A stretch of DNA of 6,154 nt from the NCBI GenBank assembly GCA_023132105.1, contig JAGLYS010000366.1, positions 1 to 6,154 on the forward strand. Reading direction: 5' to 3'. Under the pieces are notes generated by a model. That model ran no database searches. It was given only the letters and a program-made list of their open reading frames with translations, and was not told the origin of the DNA. Below, one piece after another: positions 1 through 5,912 of this stretch (positions are counted from its first letter, which is position 1; each line of letters starts with the position of its first letter). The position numbers were made by a program, and so were the translations under genes. The DNA comes from Caldifarciminota bacterium. GTDB lineage: Bacteria > Hydrothermota > 32-111 > QNBC01.

Positions 1-1
1 T

Positions 2-475
2 TACACAAGCTCTTGCAATAGGGCTGTGCAAACCGCCAATATTTTAAATCGAAACAGAAATACAAGGTTAGTAAAGGATGACAATCTGAGAGAGGTTAAT
101 TTTGGCAGTTGGGATGGTTGTCTGTTTTCGGATCTGGAAAATAGTTTTCCTGAAGATTTTAATTTATTAAAGGAAAAACCTCATCTTTTTAAATCCACTT
201 TAGGCGAATCCTTTCTAATAGCTCAAAATAGGGTTTTATTTGCTATCAATAGGATTATTTTAAATCATTTCGGTAAAAATATATTAATCATTAGTCATGC
301 TATAGTAATAAAATTAATCTTATCTTACTATAAAAAACAACATATAAGGGATATATGGAATACCCCTCCCATCGAGCAGACATCTCTTAGTATAATCGAG
401 ATTGATAATCGTTTTGTAAATATTGTTCGATATGGCGACACATCCCATTTATCCAAAGATAATGTGACTTATTAA
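2..475 (+). CDS. Histidine phosphatase family protein (phosphoglycerate mutase-like), 5'-partial
   Basis: This is the C-terminal part of a histidine-acid-phosphatase/phosphoglycerate-mutase-like enzyme, probably a soluble phosphomonoesterase. The frame is open to the left window edge, and a GTG at 26 is internal rather than the start, because the codons before it (2-25) encode YTSSCNRA, which joins VQTANIL to form the family's conserved S-x-x-R-A-x-Q-T-A segment. The second catalytic arginine is the codon at 20-22. Other family landmarks are LREVNFGSWDG with the acidic catalytic Glu at 92-94, GES at about 203-211, and IISHA with the second catalytic His at 296-298. The N-terminal RHG motif with the phosphorylated histidine must lie outside the window, some 40-50 residues upstream. 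The substrate cannot be told; alpha-ribazole phosphatase (CobC) and generic broad-specificity phosphatases look alike, and no cobalamin gene is visible here. The gene runs toward the radical SAM gene, with 82 bases between the two stops. Confidence 0.88.
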   Translation, partial: YTSSCNRAVQTANILNRNRNTRLVKDDNLREVNFGSWDGCLFSDLENSFPEDFNLLKEKPHLFKSTLGESFLIAQNRVLFAINRIILNHFGKNILIISHAIVIKLILSYYKKQHIRDIWNTPPIEQTSLSIIEIDNRFVNIVRYGDTSHLSKDNVTY

Positions 476-557
476 TGGAAGCAATGATAATAAATGAAAA
501 AATATGGCAATATCTCTATTTGTGTAATTTATAACTATTTCTCCTGATTTATATTTA

Positions 558-1682
558 TTAAAATGCTAATTTTCTATAATATGAAGAAGATCCCGTTTCA
601 AGAATTTCTAATATAATTCTCTCGGTTACACTTCCTACGCCTTTTATATCCGTTAAATGTTCCTTTATTTCCGATAATGGTTTTTTCAGTTTGGATATAG
701 AATAGGCAGCATAACCGTACGGCGAGCTTTTTCCTTCCATTTTTAGAAAATAATCGATCTGTTCCAATATTACGATAACAAAATCATTCTCATTTAGTAT
801 GTTTTTGAATAAGGAAACCGGCATTCGTCTTGGCATTCCATATCGTTTTGCAATTTGACTAAATCGTTTATTAATTAATTCATAATATGTTCTATTTGCT
901 GCCCCCCACTTATCCCCTTTATAAATTTTGTTATACTTATCGATTAGATTGGAATCGTATTTTTTCAATATATTATAGAAATAATCCTTCTGCCTGCCTG
1001 TTTTAAGTGTCATGCCACTAAATACAATAAAATCTATACCTACTTCGGCAGCTCTTTTTATGGTTTCTTGAATCTTTTCATAAGTATCCGTAATAAAAGG
1101 TATAACAGGCATTAAAAACATACCACAAGAGATTCCATTCCGTTTAAAAAAAGCAAGTGTATCAAGTCTTTCTTCCGGTGTTGGTACTCCCGGTTCGAAT
1201 ATCGAACTTATCTTTTCATCTACTGAGGAAAAGCTAAAACTCACTATGGCTTTATTCTTTTCATTAGTTTTTTTTAATATATCGATATCTCTTTTTATAA
1301 GTGTTGATTTTGTAAGCATATGCACCGGGAATCCATATTCATGAATGATTTCAAGCGAATGTCTTGTCAATCGATACTTTTTTTCTATCGGTTGATAACT
1401 GTCACAAACACCTCCTCCTACCATAAAGAAGCTCTTTTTAAAAGGTTTCCTTTTCCTTCTCGGATCCAATTCCCTTTTAAGAATCTCCATTGCATTCATT
1501 TTAACAGTTACATCTTTGCCGAACTCCCCTTCCACATAATAACCTTCTGCCCGTCCATCACAATAAACACAATTATGAGTACATCCTCTATATAAATTCA
1601 TCCCATATTGTGCAACAAACCATGAGTCGATTTTCTTTGATTTTCTTAAAATTGACTTTGCATTTATTTCATTAATACTCAT
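558..1682 (-). CDS. SPL-like radical SAM protein (COG1533 type) with C-terminal helix-hairpin-helix
   Basis: The 374-residue protein has the radical SAM CxxxCxxC cluster motif at C34, C38 and C41, within NLYRGCTHNCVYCDGRAE. This is the spore-photoproduct-lyase-like (SplB/COG1533) form of the motif; the three cysteines would hold a 4Fe-4S cluster that cleaves S-adenosylmethionine. Further landmarks typical of this group are GVCDSYQPIE (91-100), LEIIHEYGFPVHMLTKS (110-126), VSFSFSS and EPGVPTPEERL (147-173), and MPVIPFITD (191-199). Residues 343-363 contain IKGVGS followed by a helix, which reads as a helix-hairpin-helix, a fold that often binds DNA. Whether the protein repairs DNA or modifies another substrate is unknown; true spore photoproduct lyase identity is not claimed. 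The ATG is the only usable start, since upstream in-frame codons reach a stop without another start. Its ribosome site is weak (AAAAGAA), unlike the AGGAGG of its neighbours. It lies 35 bases after the preceding gene and is last in the leftward block. Confidence 0.88.
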   Translation of the reverse strand: MSINEINAKSILRKSKKIDSWFVAQYGMNLYRGCTHNCVYCDGRAEGYYVEGEFGKDVTVKMNAMEILKRELDPRRKRKPFKKSFFMVGGGVCDSYQPIEKKYRLTRHSLEIIHEYGFPVHMLTKSTLIKRDIDILKKTNEKNKAIVSFSFSSVDEKISSIFEPGVPTPEERLDTLAFFKRNGISCGMFLMPVIPFITDTYEKIQETIKRAAEVGIDFIVFSGMTLKTGRQKDYFYNILKKYDSNLIDKYNKIYKGDKWGAANRTYYELINKRFSQIAKRYGMPRRMPVSLFKNILNENDFVIVILEQIDYFLKMEGKSSPYGYAAYSISKLKKPLSEIKEHLTDIKGVGSVTERIILEILETGSSSYYRKLAF

Positions 1683-1717
1683 TTCTTTTATAAACTTTTT
1701 TCTTATATTATATTCAT

Positions 1718-2230
1718 CTATTTAACTGCACTACCGGGGCATATAATTCTCATTTTACACTTTGCGCATGTCTTTTTTCTATTAATCGAACCGCTATAGA
1801 ATGAAATGAATAGTAAAAGAATAAGAAGAACAACTTTAAATATTGAAAACCCCCTGACAAGTGAAATAACAATAAGAATTAATGGTATAAGTGTTAAAAG
1901 ACCATATGTAACAGGCGCTAATTTTATACCGATACTCGAACTAAATTTACCTACATCTCCTTTTCTGAAAAATATTGCCGATAGTTTACCCCACCCCATT
2001 GCACACCATTTACCATAATAATAACAATTAACACAAACCATTTTTCTTAAAACAACAAAAATCATAATCAAAGCAAATAACATGTAAAGCAATGCAATAA
2101 GGGGACTCAAAAACCAACATGAAATAGTACCGAGAGCAATCCACAATAACATCAATATATTCCCGAGAATAATTATAAATTTCGAGAATTCCTCATTCCC
2201 ATCTTCGAATAATTTAATTTCATCACTCAT
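1718..2230 (-). CDS. Four-helix membrane protein with two cysteine clusters, unknown function
   Basis: I do not recognise a named family. The 170-residue protein has four hydrophobic segments at about 18-38, 41-62, 106-126 and 129-148. After the second helix comes a cysteine cluster, C66-x2-C69-x6-C76, in CVNCYYYGKWCAMGWGK; after the fourth comes C155-x2-C158-x5-C164 in CAKCKMRIICPGSA. Both clusters sit next to Lys/Arg-rich stretches (RK at 62-63, RKK at 151-153), so by the positive-inside rule both should face the cytoplasm, where six cysteines could jointly hold a metal ion or iron-sulfur centre. That binding is inferred. The start is well supported: an AGGAGG ribosome site lies five bases upstream of the ATG and overlaps the stop codon of the lipoprotein gene, only 9 bases away, which suggests translational coupling. 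The radical SAM gene follows 35 bases downstream. Confidence 0.85.
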   Translation of the reverse strand: MSDEIKLFEDGNEEFSKFIIILGNILMLLWIALGTISCWFLSPLIALLYMLFALIMIFVVLRKMVCVNCYYYGKWCAMGWGKLSAIFFRKGDVGKFSSSIGIKLAPVTYGLLTLIPLILIVISLVRGFSIFKVVLLILLLFISFYSGSINRKKTCAKCKMRIICPGSAVK

Positions 2231-2239
2231 ATTATCCTC

Positions 2240-3106
2240 CTAAACCCCTCCCCAACCTGCAAGGATTGCCCAGAGACTCCATGCGGCATAAGCTTTTTGA
2301 TTTGCATTAAGGGGCTGAGAATGAGCTGAACTGCAATCATACCACTCACCGGGATGAGCATCCTGCCATTCTATTGCCCAATTTGCATCTCTTGTGCCAT
2401 CTGCATCACTGTCATAATCACAATTATCATTTGGTATTTTATCTCCAAAATATGTACCATCGGGATTATACATCTCAATATCAGCATAATCATATAGTAT
2501 CTTTTTGTTTGTAATACAATACTGTCTTATTTGTTCATTTCTAATATGTAAATTTCCATCAAGACCTGTTCCGTCAACATGACCTGTCATATAAACAAAG
2601 TGTACATCCGGATAATCATATTCCAGATTATTCATTAAATCCAAATATGTAACTATATCAGAACTGTCAGCTGAGCTAACCTGTCCGCACCATGACCAGA
2701 TTATAACATTGACTTCTGGATGATCATCGAGATAATTTCTCGTTGATGTAGCCCAAACTGTTCTATTGGGGTTTCCAAGATCACTCGCCCCTGAAAACGG
2801 ATTATCCCTTAATACGAGTGCGCTATCTGCCCCTGTACCATTATAGGCATATAGTTCTCCCTTAAAACTAATAAGTCCGGTCATTCCCGTGGTAAGTTGA
2901 CTACCGTGTGATGTATGACCATACGCAATACAAAGGTTTGATTTTGCTTGTTTAATCCATTGTTCGGATATTTCCGATAAATTTGTGTATCTATGATCTA
3001 CTATTATAGCTGTTTCGCCTATAACTATCGGGTGATTAACCTGACATGATACAACAAACAAAATAACAGCAGCAGCAAGAATTGCAAAAAAAGAAATTCT
3101 TTTCAT
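2240..3106 (-). CDS. Lipoprotein of uncharacterised family, possible SGNH-like hydrolase
   Basis: The 288-residue protein begins with a lipoprotein signal peptide: MKR, a hydrophobic stretch, then FVVSC with the lipidated cysteine at C21. Residue +2 is Gln, not Asp, so outer-membrane sorting is expected if the enterobacterial rule holds. The mature part has distinctive motifs: GHTSHGSQ (63-70), WSWCGQ (137-142), YMTGHVDGTG (172-181), DYADIEMYNP (206-215), DSDADG (232-237, like a calcium-binding loop), and D258-CSSA-H262 followed by SQPLNANQKAYAAWSLWA. A Ser/Gly-rich motif after the first strand, a central motif and a C-terminal Asp/His pair before a helix recall the block order of SGNH esterases, but the canonical GDS is absent, so this is a weak inference. 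I recognise the motifs as recurring in hypothetical secreted proteins but know no function. An AGGAG site just upstream fixes the start. The stop codon is built into the ribosome site of the next gene. Confidence 0.85.
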   Translation of the reverse strand: MKRISFFAILAAAVILFVVSCQVNHPIVIGETAIIVDHRYTNLSEISEQWIKQAKSNLCIAYGHTSHGSQLTTGMTGLISFKGELYAYNGTGADSALVLRDNPFSGASDLGNPNRTVWATSTRNYLDDHPEVNVIIWSWCGQVSSADSSDIVTYLDLMNNLEYDYPDVHFVYMTGHVDGTGLDGNLHIRNEQIRQYCITNKKILYDYADIEMYNPDGTYFGDKIPNDNCDYDSDADGTRDANWAIEWQDAHPGEWYDCSSAHSQPLNANQKAYAAWSLWAILAGWGGV

Positions 3107-3133
3107 ATCTACTCCTTTATTGAAATATCATCG

Positions 3134-3139
3134 ATTATA
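3134..3139 (-). promoter_or_regulatory. Possible -10 box for an internal promoter before the lipoprotein gene
   Basis: A perfect TATAAT on the minus strand lies 27 bases upstream of the lipoprotein ATG in a 92-base gap. No good -35 hexamer stands at 16-18 bases; the best position (ACTATA) is poor and overlaps an AT palindrome at 3153-3169. In such AT-rich sequence TATAAT also occurs by chance, so this is only a candidate. Confidence 0.3.
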
Positions 3140-3152
3140 CTTTTCATAACTT

Positions 3153-3169
3153 TAAATATAGTATATTTA
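3153..3169. repeat. 17-base AT-only palindrome with a single central base
   Basis: TAAATATA (3153-3160), G, then TATATTTA (3162-3169) is a perfect inverted repeat around one base, in the gap before the lipoprotein gene. Dyads of this size can be operators for dimeric repressors. It would overlap the -35 region of the candidate promoter at 3134-3139. A loop of one base rules out a normal hairpin. Because it is nearly all A and T, chance is a serious alternative. Confidence 0.35.
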
Positions 3170-3198
3170 TAATGTTGCTTGAAGTAATAACAATTTAA

Positions 3199-3870
3199 TT
3201 ATCCTCTGTTCCTCAAAATCTCTAAAATCTCCTTTAAAATTTTATTATCTTCCTCTGCTATTTTTATCGATTTTTCTGCTATTTCAAGAGAGCGATTCGT
3301 CGCTTCCTGAGCAGTATCAATATATTTCTTATTCTTTCTTTGCGTTTTTATGAGGAGGATTATCATAAATATTATAAACAGAAAGAAAATAACAAACGGA
3401 ATATTTGTAAGAATATTCCAATATTTATATGGCTGTATTTTATATTTTTCCTGTATTTCTTTATAATATGCTTTTGAAGACAGCCACTCTTCTGTACTTG
3501 TATTGTAATACAAATAATTATTCTGAAGCCATGTAGAGTAACTATAACTGTATTTCGTAGTGATATCATCCGACAATCCGATTAATTCGATCTCTATAAT
3601 ACCCGGTATATACCCATCCTGTATTTCATTCACGGAGTCGATATTAACACTTAACACTTTTAATTTGCCATCGAAAGGAAATCGTTCTGTGTTGAACTTG
3701 TACATATTTTTATCAGTCTTTTCAAAAACAATTGTTTTGGAATCGCTTTTTATTACATCTTCCCATGCATTAAGTAAATTCTTTTCAGTCGGTTGAGAAT
3801 ATACTGATGAAAATAGAAAAAGAATAATGAGACTCATCGGCACTATTGCTTTGAAATTTATATTTTTCAT
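3199..3870 (-). CDS. Unrecognised secreted/single-pass membrane protein with cytoplasmic coiled-coil tail
   Basis: No family is recognised. The 223-residue protein has an N-terminal signal peptide (hydrophobic core about 9-21, likely cleavage after VYS at 25), then an extracytoplasmic domain of roughly 125 residues rich in Tyr, Ser, Asn and Thr. It then has one membrane helix at about 154-175 followed by KTQRKNKK, and a charged helical tail (about 183-221) with Leu/Ile spacing that fits a coiled coil. The positive charges after the helix put the tail in the cytoplasm. This layout could link an envelope-side domain to a cytoplasmic partner or drive oligomerisation, but nothing shows enzymatic activity. 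The ATG has an excellent AAGGAGG ribosome site five bases upstream. The gene starts 26 bases after the CreD-like gene, so the two are almost certainly co-transcribed. Confidence 0.82.
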   Translation of the reverse strand: MKNINFKAIVPMSLIILFLFSSVYSQPTEKNLLNAWEDVIKSDSKTIVFEKTDKNMYKFNTERFPFDGKLKVLSVNIDSVNEIQDGYIPGIIEIELIGLSDDITTKYSYSYSTWLQNNYLYYNTSTEEWLSSKAYYKEIQEKYKIQPYKYWNILTNIPFVIFFLFIIFMIILLIKTQRKNKKYIDTAQEATNRSLEIAEKSIKIAEEDNKILKEILEILRNRG

Positions 3871-3896
3871 AAGATCCTCCTTAATGGAAACAATTA

Positions 3897-5129
3897 TTAT
3901 TCGATTTTATTGATAAATTCTTTACTCCAATCGATTTTTCCCGTAAATTGCATTACAACATACAATGTAAGTATGCAACAAATTGTTATCGAGAGTCCTG
4001 TATACCCCTCAAGAAAGAATGCGAATGAGAACATTACAAGATAAACGAATTGTGCAATCCCTATCTCGATTAAGGCAAAACGAGTTCCTACAACAAGTCG
4101 CATATATGATATTACGAGAAAGATCGATACGGCTGAACATACTACAAACACAAGTTGAATTGCCATATGATCAGCTAGATAAGACATAAGAAGATGAAAA
4201 CTGAAAAAAGCTGCCGATATGAAAAAATAATTCATCGGATGAATGTTTACCTTCTTTACAGTAGTAATTATAAACATTAAAAATAAGAAAAGGAACAACG
4301 ATACAGGTGCGAAATAGCTAACTCTACTGGCAAAAGGACCCGGGTTAAGTTTCTTTGGTAATGTAACACCAATCTGGATTCCGGAAATCAGATTGGAATA
4401 ATTCCATATAAGTTTCCATCCATTGTCTGTCTTAATTTTTTTAATAGGTGAAATGCTCTCATCAGGAAAATCGATATTATCAAAATTAGTCGTCAATACA
4501 AGATTAAAATTTTTTATTTGGGAAACATCATAACCAAATATATACCACCATTCATCCATCCCCTGTGATTTGTAATGAATTGCGATGGTTTTTGTTTCTC
4601 CGGGTTTAAGGTTAATTCTTTTTATTAATTTTCCTGCAATAGGAATGAGATCTTTTTCCTCTTCCCCGTTTATTATATAGGAAAAATCATCATAAATACC
4701 ATCTTTATTAGGGAATTCGTAATCGAAGAAAAAATCCCTCTGCATATCTGTATTATTTTCAATTGTATATATACCATCAAATTTAATATTATATGTTGAA
4801 TACCATAATAATCCCTTTTTCCTATATTCAAGTTTCAAATCCGCTTTTATATCAGTACTGTTTATATTTGTATAATTATTATGAATTACGGTTTGTACTT
4901 TCCTTACGGTTTTCTTTCCCTGAGTAGTTTCAATCCATTCCCGGGTTTCGGTCTGATAATAAACAGCCGGAGCTTGTTGCCTTTGCTGTGAACCCCATAA
5001 TTGTGAAACAGCTGTCTTGAGTTTTGCATTTTGATCATAGGTTCTGACATTTGTCACACTACCGAGAATTAACCAAGCAATACTTGTGCAAATAAATATA
5101 AATACCATTGCTTTTATCTGTTTTCCCAT
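3897..5129 (-). CDS. CreD-family inner membrane protein
   Basis: The 410-residue protein matches the CreD family of inner-membrane proteins; E. coli CreD, about 450 residues, is linked to colicin E2 tolerance and envelope integrity, with its biochemical role unknown. It has an N-terminal membrane helix (about 8-24), then VSQLWGSQQRQQAPAVYY, aligning with the family's W-G-x-x-Q-x-x-x-P-x-x-x-x-Y stretch. A large extracytoplasmic domain includes IKADLKLEYRKKGLLWYST, the family's conserved R-x-x-G segment. About five further helices follow at 272-290, 299-318, 323-343, 350-372 and 376-395, with the signature HPMNYFF starting at H297 and the terminal DW at 400-401. The LNPGPFASRVSYFAPVSLF stretch is also family-like. 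The creB and creC regulators found with E. coli creD are not in the window. The start has an AGGAGGT ribosome site, and a consensus promoter lies 40 to 75 bases upstream. It is first in the leftward block. Confidence 0.9.
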   Translation of the reverse strand: MGKQIKAMVFIFICTSIAWLILGSVTNVRTYDQNAKLKTAVSQLWGSQQRQQAPAVYYQTETREWIETTQGKKTVRKVQTVIHNNYTNINSTDIKADLKLEYRKKGLLWYSTYNIKFDGIYTIENNTDMQRDFFFDYEFPNKDGIYDDFSYIINGEEEKDLIPIAGKLIKRINLKPGETKTIAIHYKSQGMDEWWYIFGYDVSQIKNFNLVLTTNFDNIDFPDESISPIKKIKTDNGWKLIWNYSNLISGIQIGVTLPKKLNPGPFASRVSYFAPVSLFLFLFLMFIITTVKKVNIHPMNYFFISAAFFSFHLLMSYLADHMAIQLVFVVCSAVSIFLVISYMRLVVGTRFALIEIGIAQFVYLVMFSFAFFLEGYTGLSITICCILTLYVVMQFTGKIDWSKEFINKIE

Positions 5130-5176
5130 TATAGACCTCCTATATCTTATCGATAATATATTTTACTATTAATATC

Positions 5177-5205
5177 ATTATATTTATATACGAATATTCT
5201 GTCAA
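5177..5205 (-). promoter_or_regulatory. Consensus sigma70-type promoter for the CreD-like gene block
   Basis: On the minus strand TTGACA (5200-5205) is followed by exactly 17 bases and then TATAAT (5177-5182). Both hexamers match the sigma70 consensus at every base. Transcription would start near 5170, giving a 5' leader of about 40 bases before the ATG at 5129. The leader is too short for a riboswitch. The site lies between the terminator of the preceding gene and the CreD-like start. Confidence 0.85.
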
Positions 5206-5242
5206 ATGTGTTACTAAAAATAAATTTTATCGAATAAAAATA

Positions 5243-5268
5243 GAGATTGGAATTAAAGCTCCAATCTC
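5243..5268 (-). terminator. Rho-independent terminator after the DUF5684-like gene
   Basis: GAGATTGGA (5243-5251) and TCCAATCTC (5260-5268) form a perfect 9-bp stem with an 8-base loop. In the minus direction the stem comes 26 bases after the stop codon and is followed by TATTTTTATT. The placement and the U-rich tail fit intrinsic termination and separate this unit from the CreD-block promoter just beyond it. The stem has four G-C pairs, so it is moderate in strength. Confidence 0.78.
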
Positions 5269-5294
5269 CATCTTTATTACATTTTTTAATTGAA

Positions 5295-5651
5295 TTATTC
5301 TTTATCCTTCCATGCGACCATACCGACAGCAATGTAATTCACTATAGGTATAAAGAATAATAATATCCACCATGGTGAATATTTTCTCTTCTTTAGAACT
5401 TCAATACAAACAATAATTCCTATAACAATATTAACAAAAGGAATAAAATATAGCAATATCCACCAAATTGGTTTTTCGGCAATTGTTATCATAAGAATTA
5501 CATTAAGAATCGGAATCCAGGCAAACCATGGATTTTCTGCATTAGTTTTCTTAGCTATAGTTTGTAAAGCAATAGCCATATAGATATAAGAAGCAATTGC
5601 AAAAATCCAATATAAAGTCAATGATGCACCGGCTGCTCCGTAATCGTTCAT
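5295..5651 (-). CDS. Small multi-pass membrane protein, DUF5684-like
   Basis: The 118-residue protein is almost entirely hydrophobic, with membrane segments at about 10-31, 42-58, 62-84 and 93-113. It resembles the DUF5684 group of small membrane proteins, which are sometimes annotated as signal peptidase I but lack the Ser/Lys catalytic pair; I see no catalytic motif here. A tryptophan-proline-asparagine pattern occurs three times: WFAWIPILN (42-50), PIWWILLYFIPFVN (61-74) and SPWWILLFFIPIVN (92-105), suggesting an internally repeated helix-pair design. The C-terminus, VAWKDKE, is charged. The function is unknown. The start is firm: an AAGGAGG ribosome site lies five bases upstream of the ATG, and a promoter lies just before it. 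A terminator hairpin follows the stop, so this gene is its own transcription unit. Confidence 0.87.
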   Translation of the reverse strand: MNDYGAAGASLTLYWIFAIASYIYMAIALQTIAKKTNAENPWFAWIPILNVILMITIAEKPIWWILLYFIPFVNIVIGIIVCIEVLKKRKYSPWWILLFFIPIVNYIAVGMVAWKDKE

Positions 5652-5673
5652 AGAACCTCCTTATTGTTAAATA

Positions 5674-5702
5674 ATTTTAATATATAATATTATTTCTGTC
5701 AA
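5674..5702 (-). promoter_or_regulatory. Sigma70-type promoter for the DUF5684-like gene
   Basis: On the minus strand TTGACA (5697-5702) is followed by 17 bases and TAAAAT (5674-5679), five of six matches to the -10 consensus. The start point would be near 5667, leaving a leader of only about 15 bases, which holds the AAGGAGG ribosome site. The bases after the -35 box (GAA, then AT-rich) resemble those at the CreD-block promoter. Confidence 0.75.
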
Positions 5703-5785
5703 TATATTTATATCCTAATTAGATATGCATAGACATATGTTCCCATTTCACTAAGCCTATCTTTATCATTGCGAGGAGTGAAAAA

Positions 5786-5810
5786 ACCTGTCTGCGTGTA
5801 ATGCACAGGT
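5786..5810. repeat. Hairpin inside the TCATTGCGA element
   Basis: ACCTGT (5786-5791) pairs with ACAGGT (5805-5810); after a small bulge, GC (5794-5795) pairs with GC (5803-5804). The sequence CTGTCTGCGTG is typical of inserts seen within TCATTGCGAGG-type repeats of other bacteria. Confidence 0.55.
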
Positions 5811-5840
5811 AGGCGAAGCAATCTAATTGAAATTCTGTAT

Positions 5841-5861
5841 AGAGATGCAATATTTTGCGTC
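5841..5861. repeat. Degenerate copy of the AGAGACGCAA palindromic repeat
   Basis: AGAGATGCAA, TATT, then TTGCGTC resembles the better preserved palindrome at 5889-5912: nine of ten bases agree in the left arm, and the right arm matches for seven bases before diverging. Left-arm starts are 48 bases apart. It is probably an older copy of the same element. Confidence 0.55.
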
Positions 5862-5888
5862 AAATGTTCCATAAACACAAGATATTAA

Positions 5889-5912
5889 AGAGACGCAAGA
5901 TATTGCGTCTCT
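5889..5912. repeat. Perfect 10-bp stem palindrome, AGAGACGCAA/TTGCGTCTCT
   Basis: AGAGACGCAA (5889-5898), loop GATA, TTGCGTCTCT (5903-5912) form a perfect hairpin, flanked on the right by AC. Repeats reading GTAGAGACGC...GCGTCTCTAC are familiar as dispersed intergenic sequences in several bacterial groups. There is no T-run and no adjacent gene end, so a terminator role is unlikely. Confidence 0.65.

Noticed and set aside
476..557. Possible terminator between the convergent genes
   Set aside because: Only 4-5 bp AT stems are found, with no convincing hairpin plus T-run in either direction.
1320..1595. Open plus-strand frame of 91 codons
   Set aside because: It lies wholly inside the radical SAM gene on the other strand, which has clear family motifs; no ribosome site and no recognisable protein.
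1707..1712. TATAAT on the minus strand before the radical SAM gene
   Set aside because: The hexamer 17 bases upstream (GGTAGT) is nothing like a -35 box, and the sequence is AT-rich enough for chance.
1806..2018. Open plus-strand frame of 70 codons
   Set aside because: Antisense to the four-helix membrane protein gene and without protein-like features.
3372..3569. Open minus-strand frame of 65 codons
   Set aside because: It overlaps the coiled-coil-tail protein gene in another frame, and that gene has a signal peptide and a strong ribosome site.
3560..3796. Open plus-strand frame of 78 codons
   Set aside because: Antisense to the same gene; no ribosome site.
3871..3896. Riboswitch or attenuator in the leaders
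   Set aside because: Leaders and gaps in the block are under 100 bases and hold only ribosome sites, promoter-like boxes or AT dyads.
3983..4189. Open plus-strand frame of 68 codons
   Set aside because: Antisense to the membrane helices of the CreD-like protein; an artefact of its composition.
5147..5332. Open minus-strand frame of 61 codons
   Set aside because: It crosses the terminator hairpin and the consensus promoter and overlaps the end of the DUF5684-like gene.
5841..5912. CRISPR array
   Set aside because: Only two unequal copies, each palindromic across its own length, with no regular repeat-spacer pattern and no cas genes.
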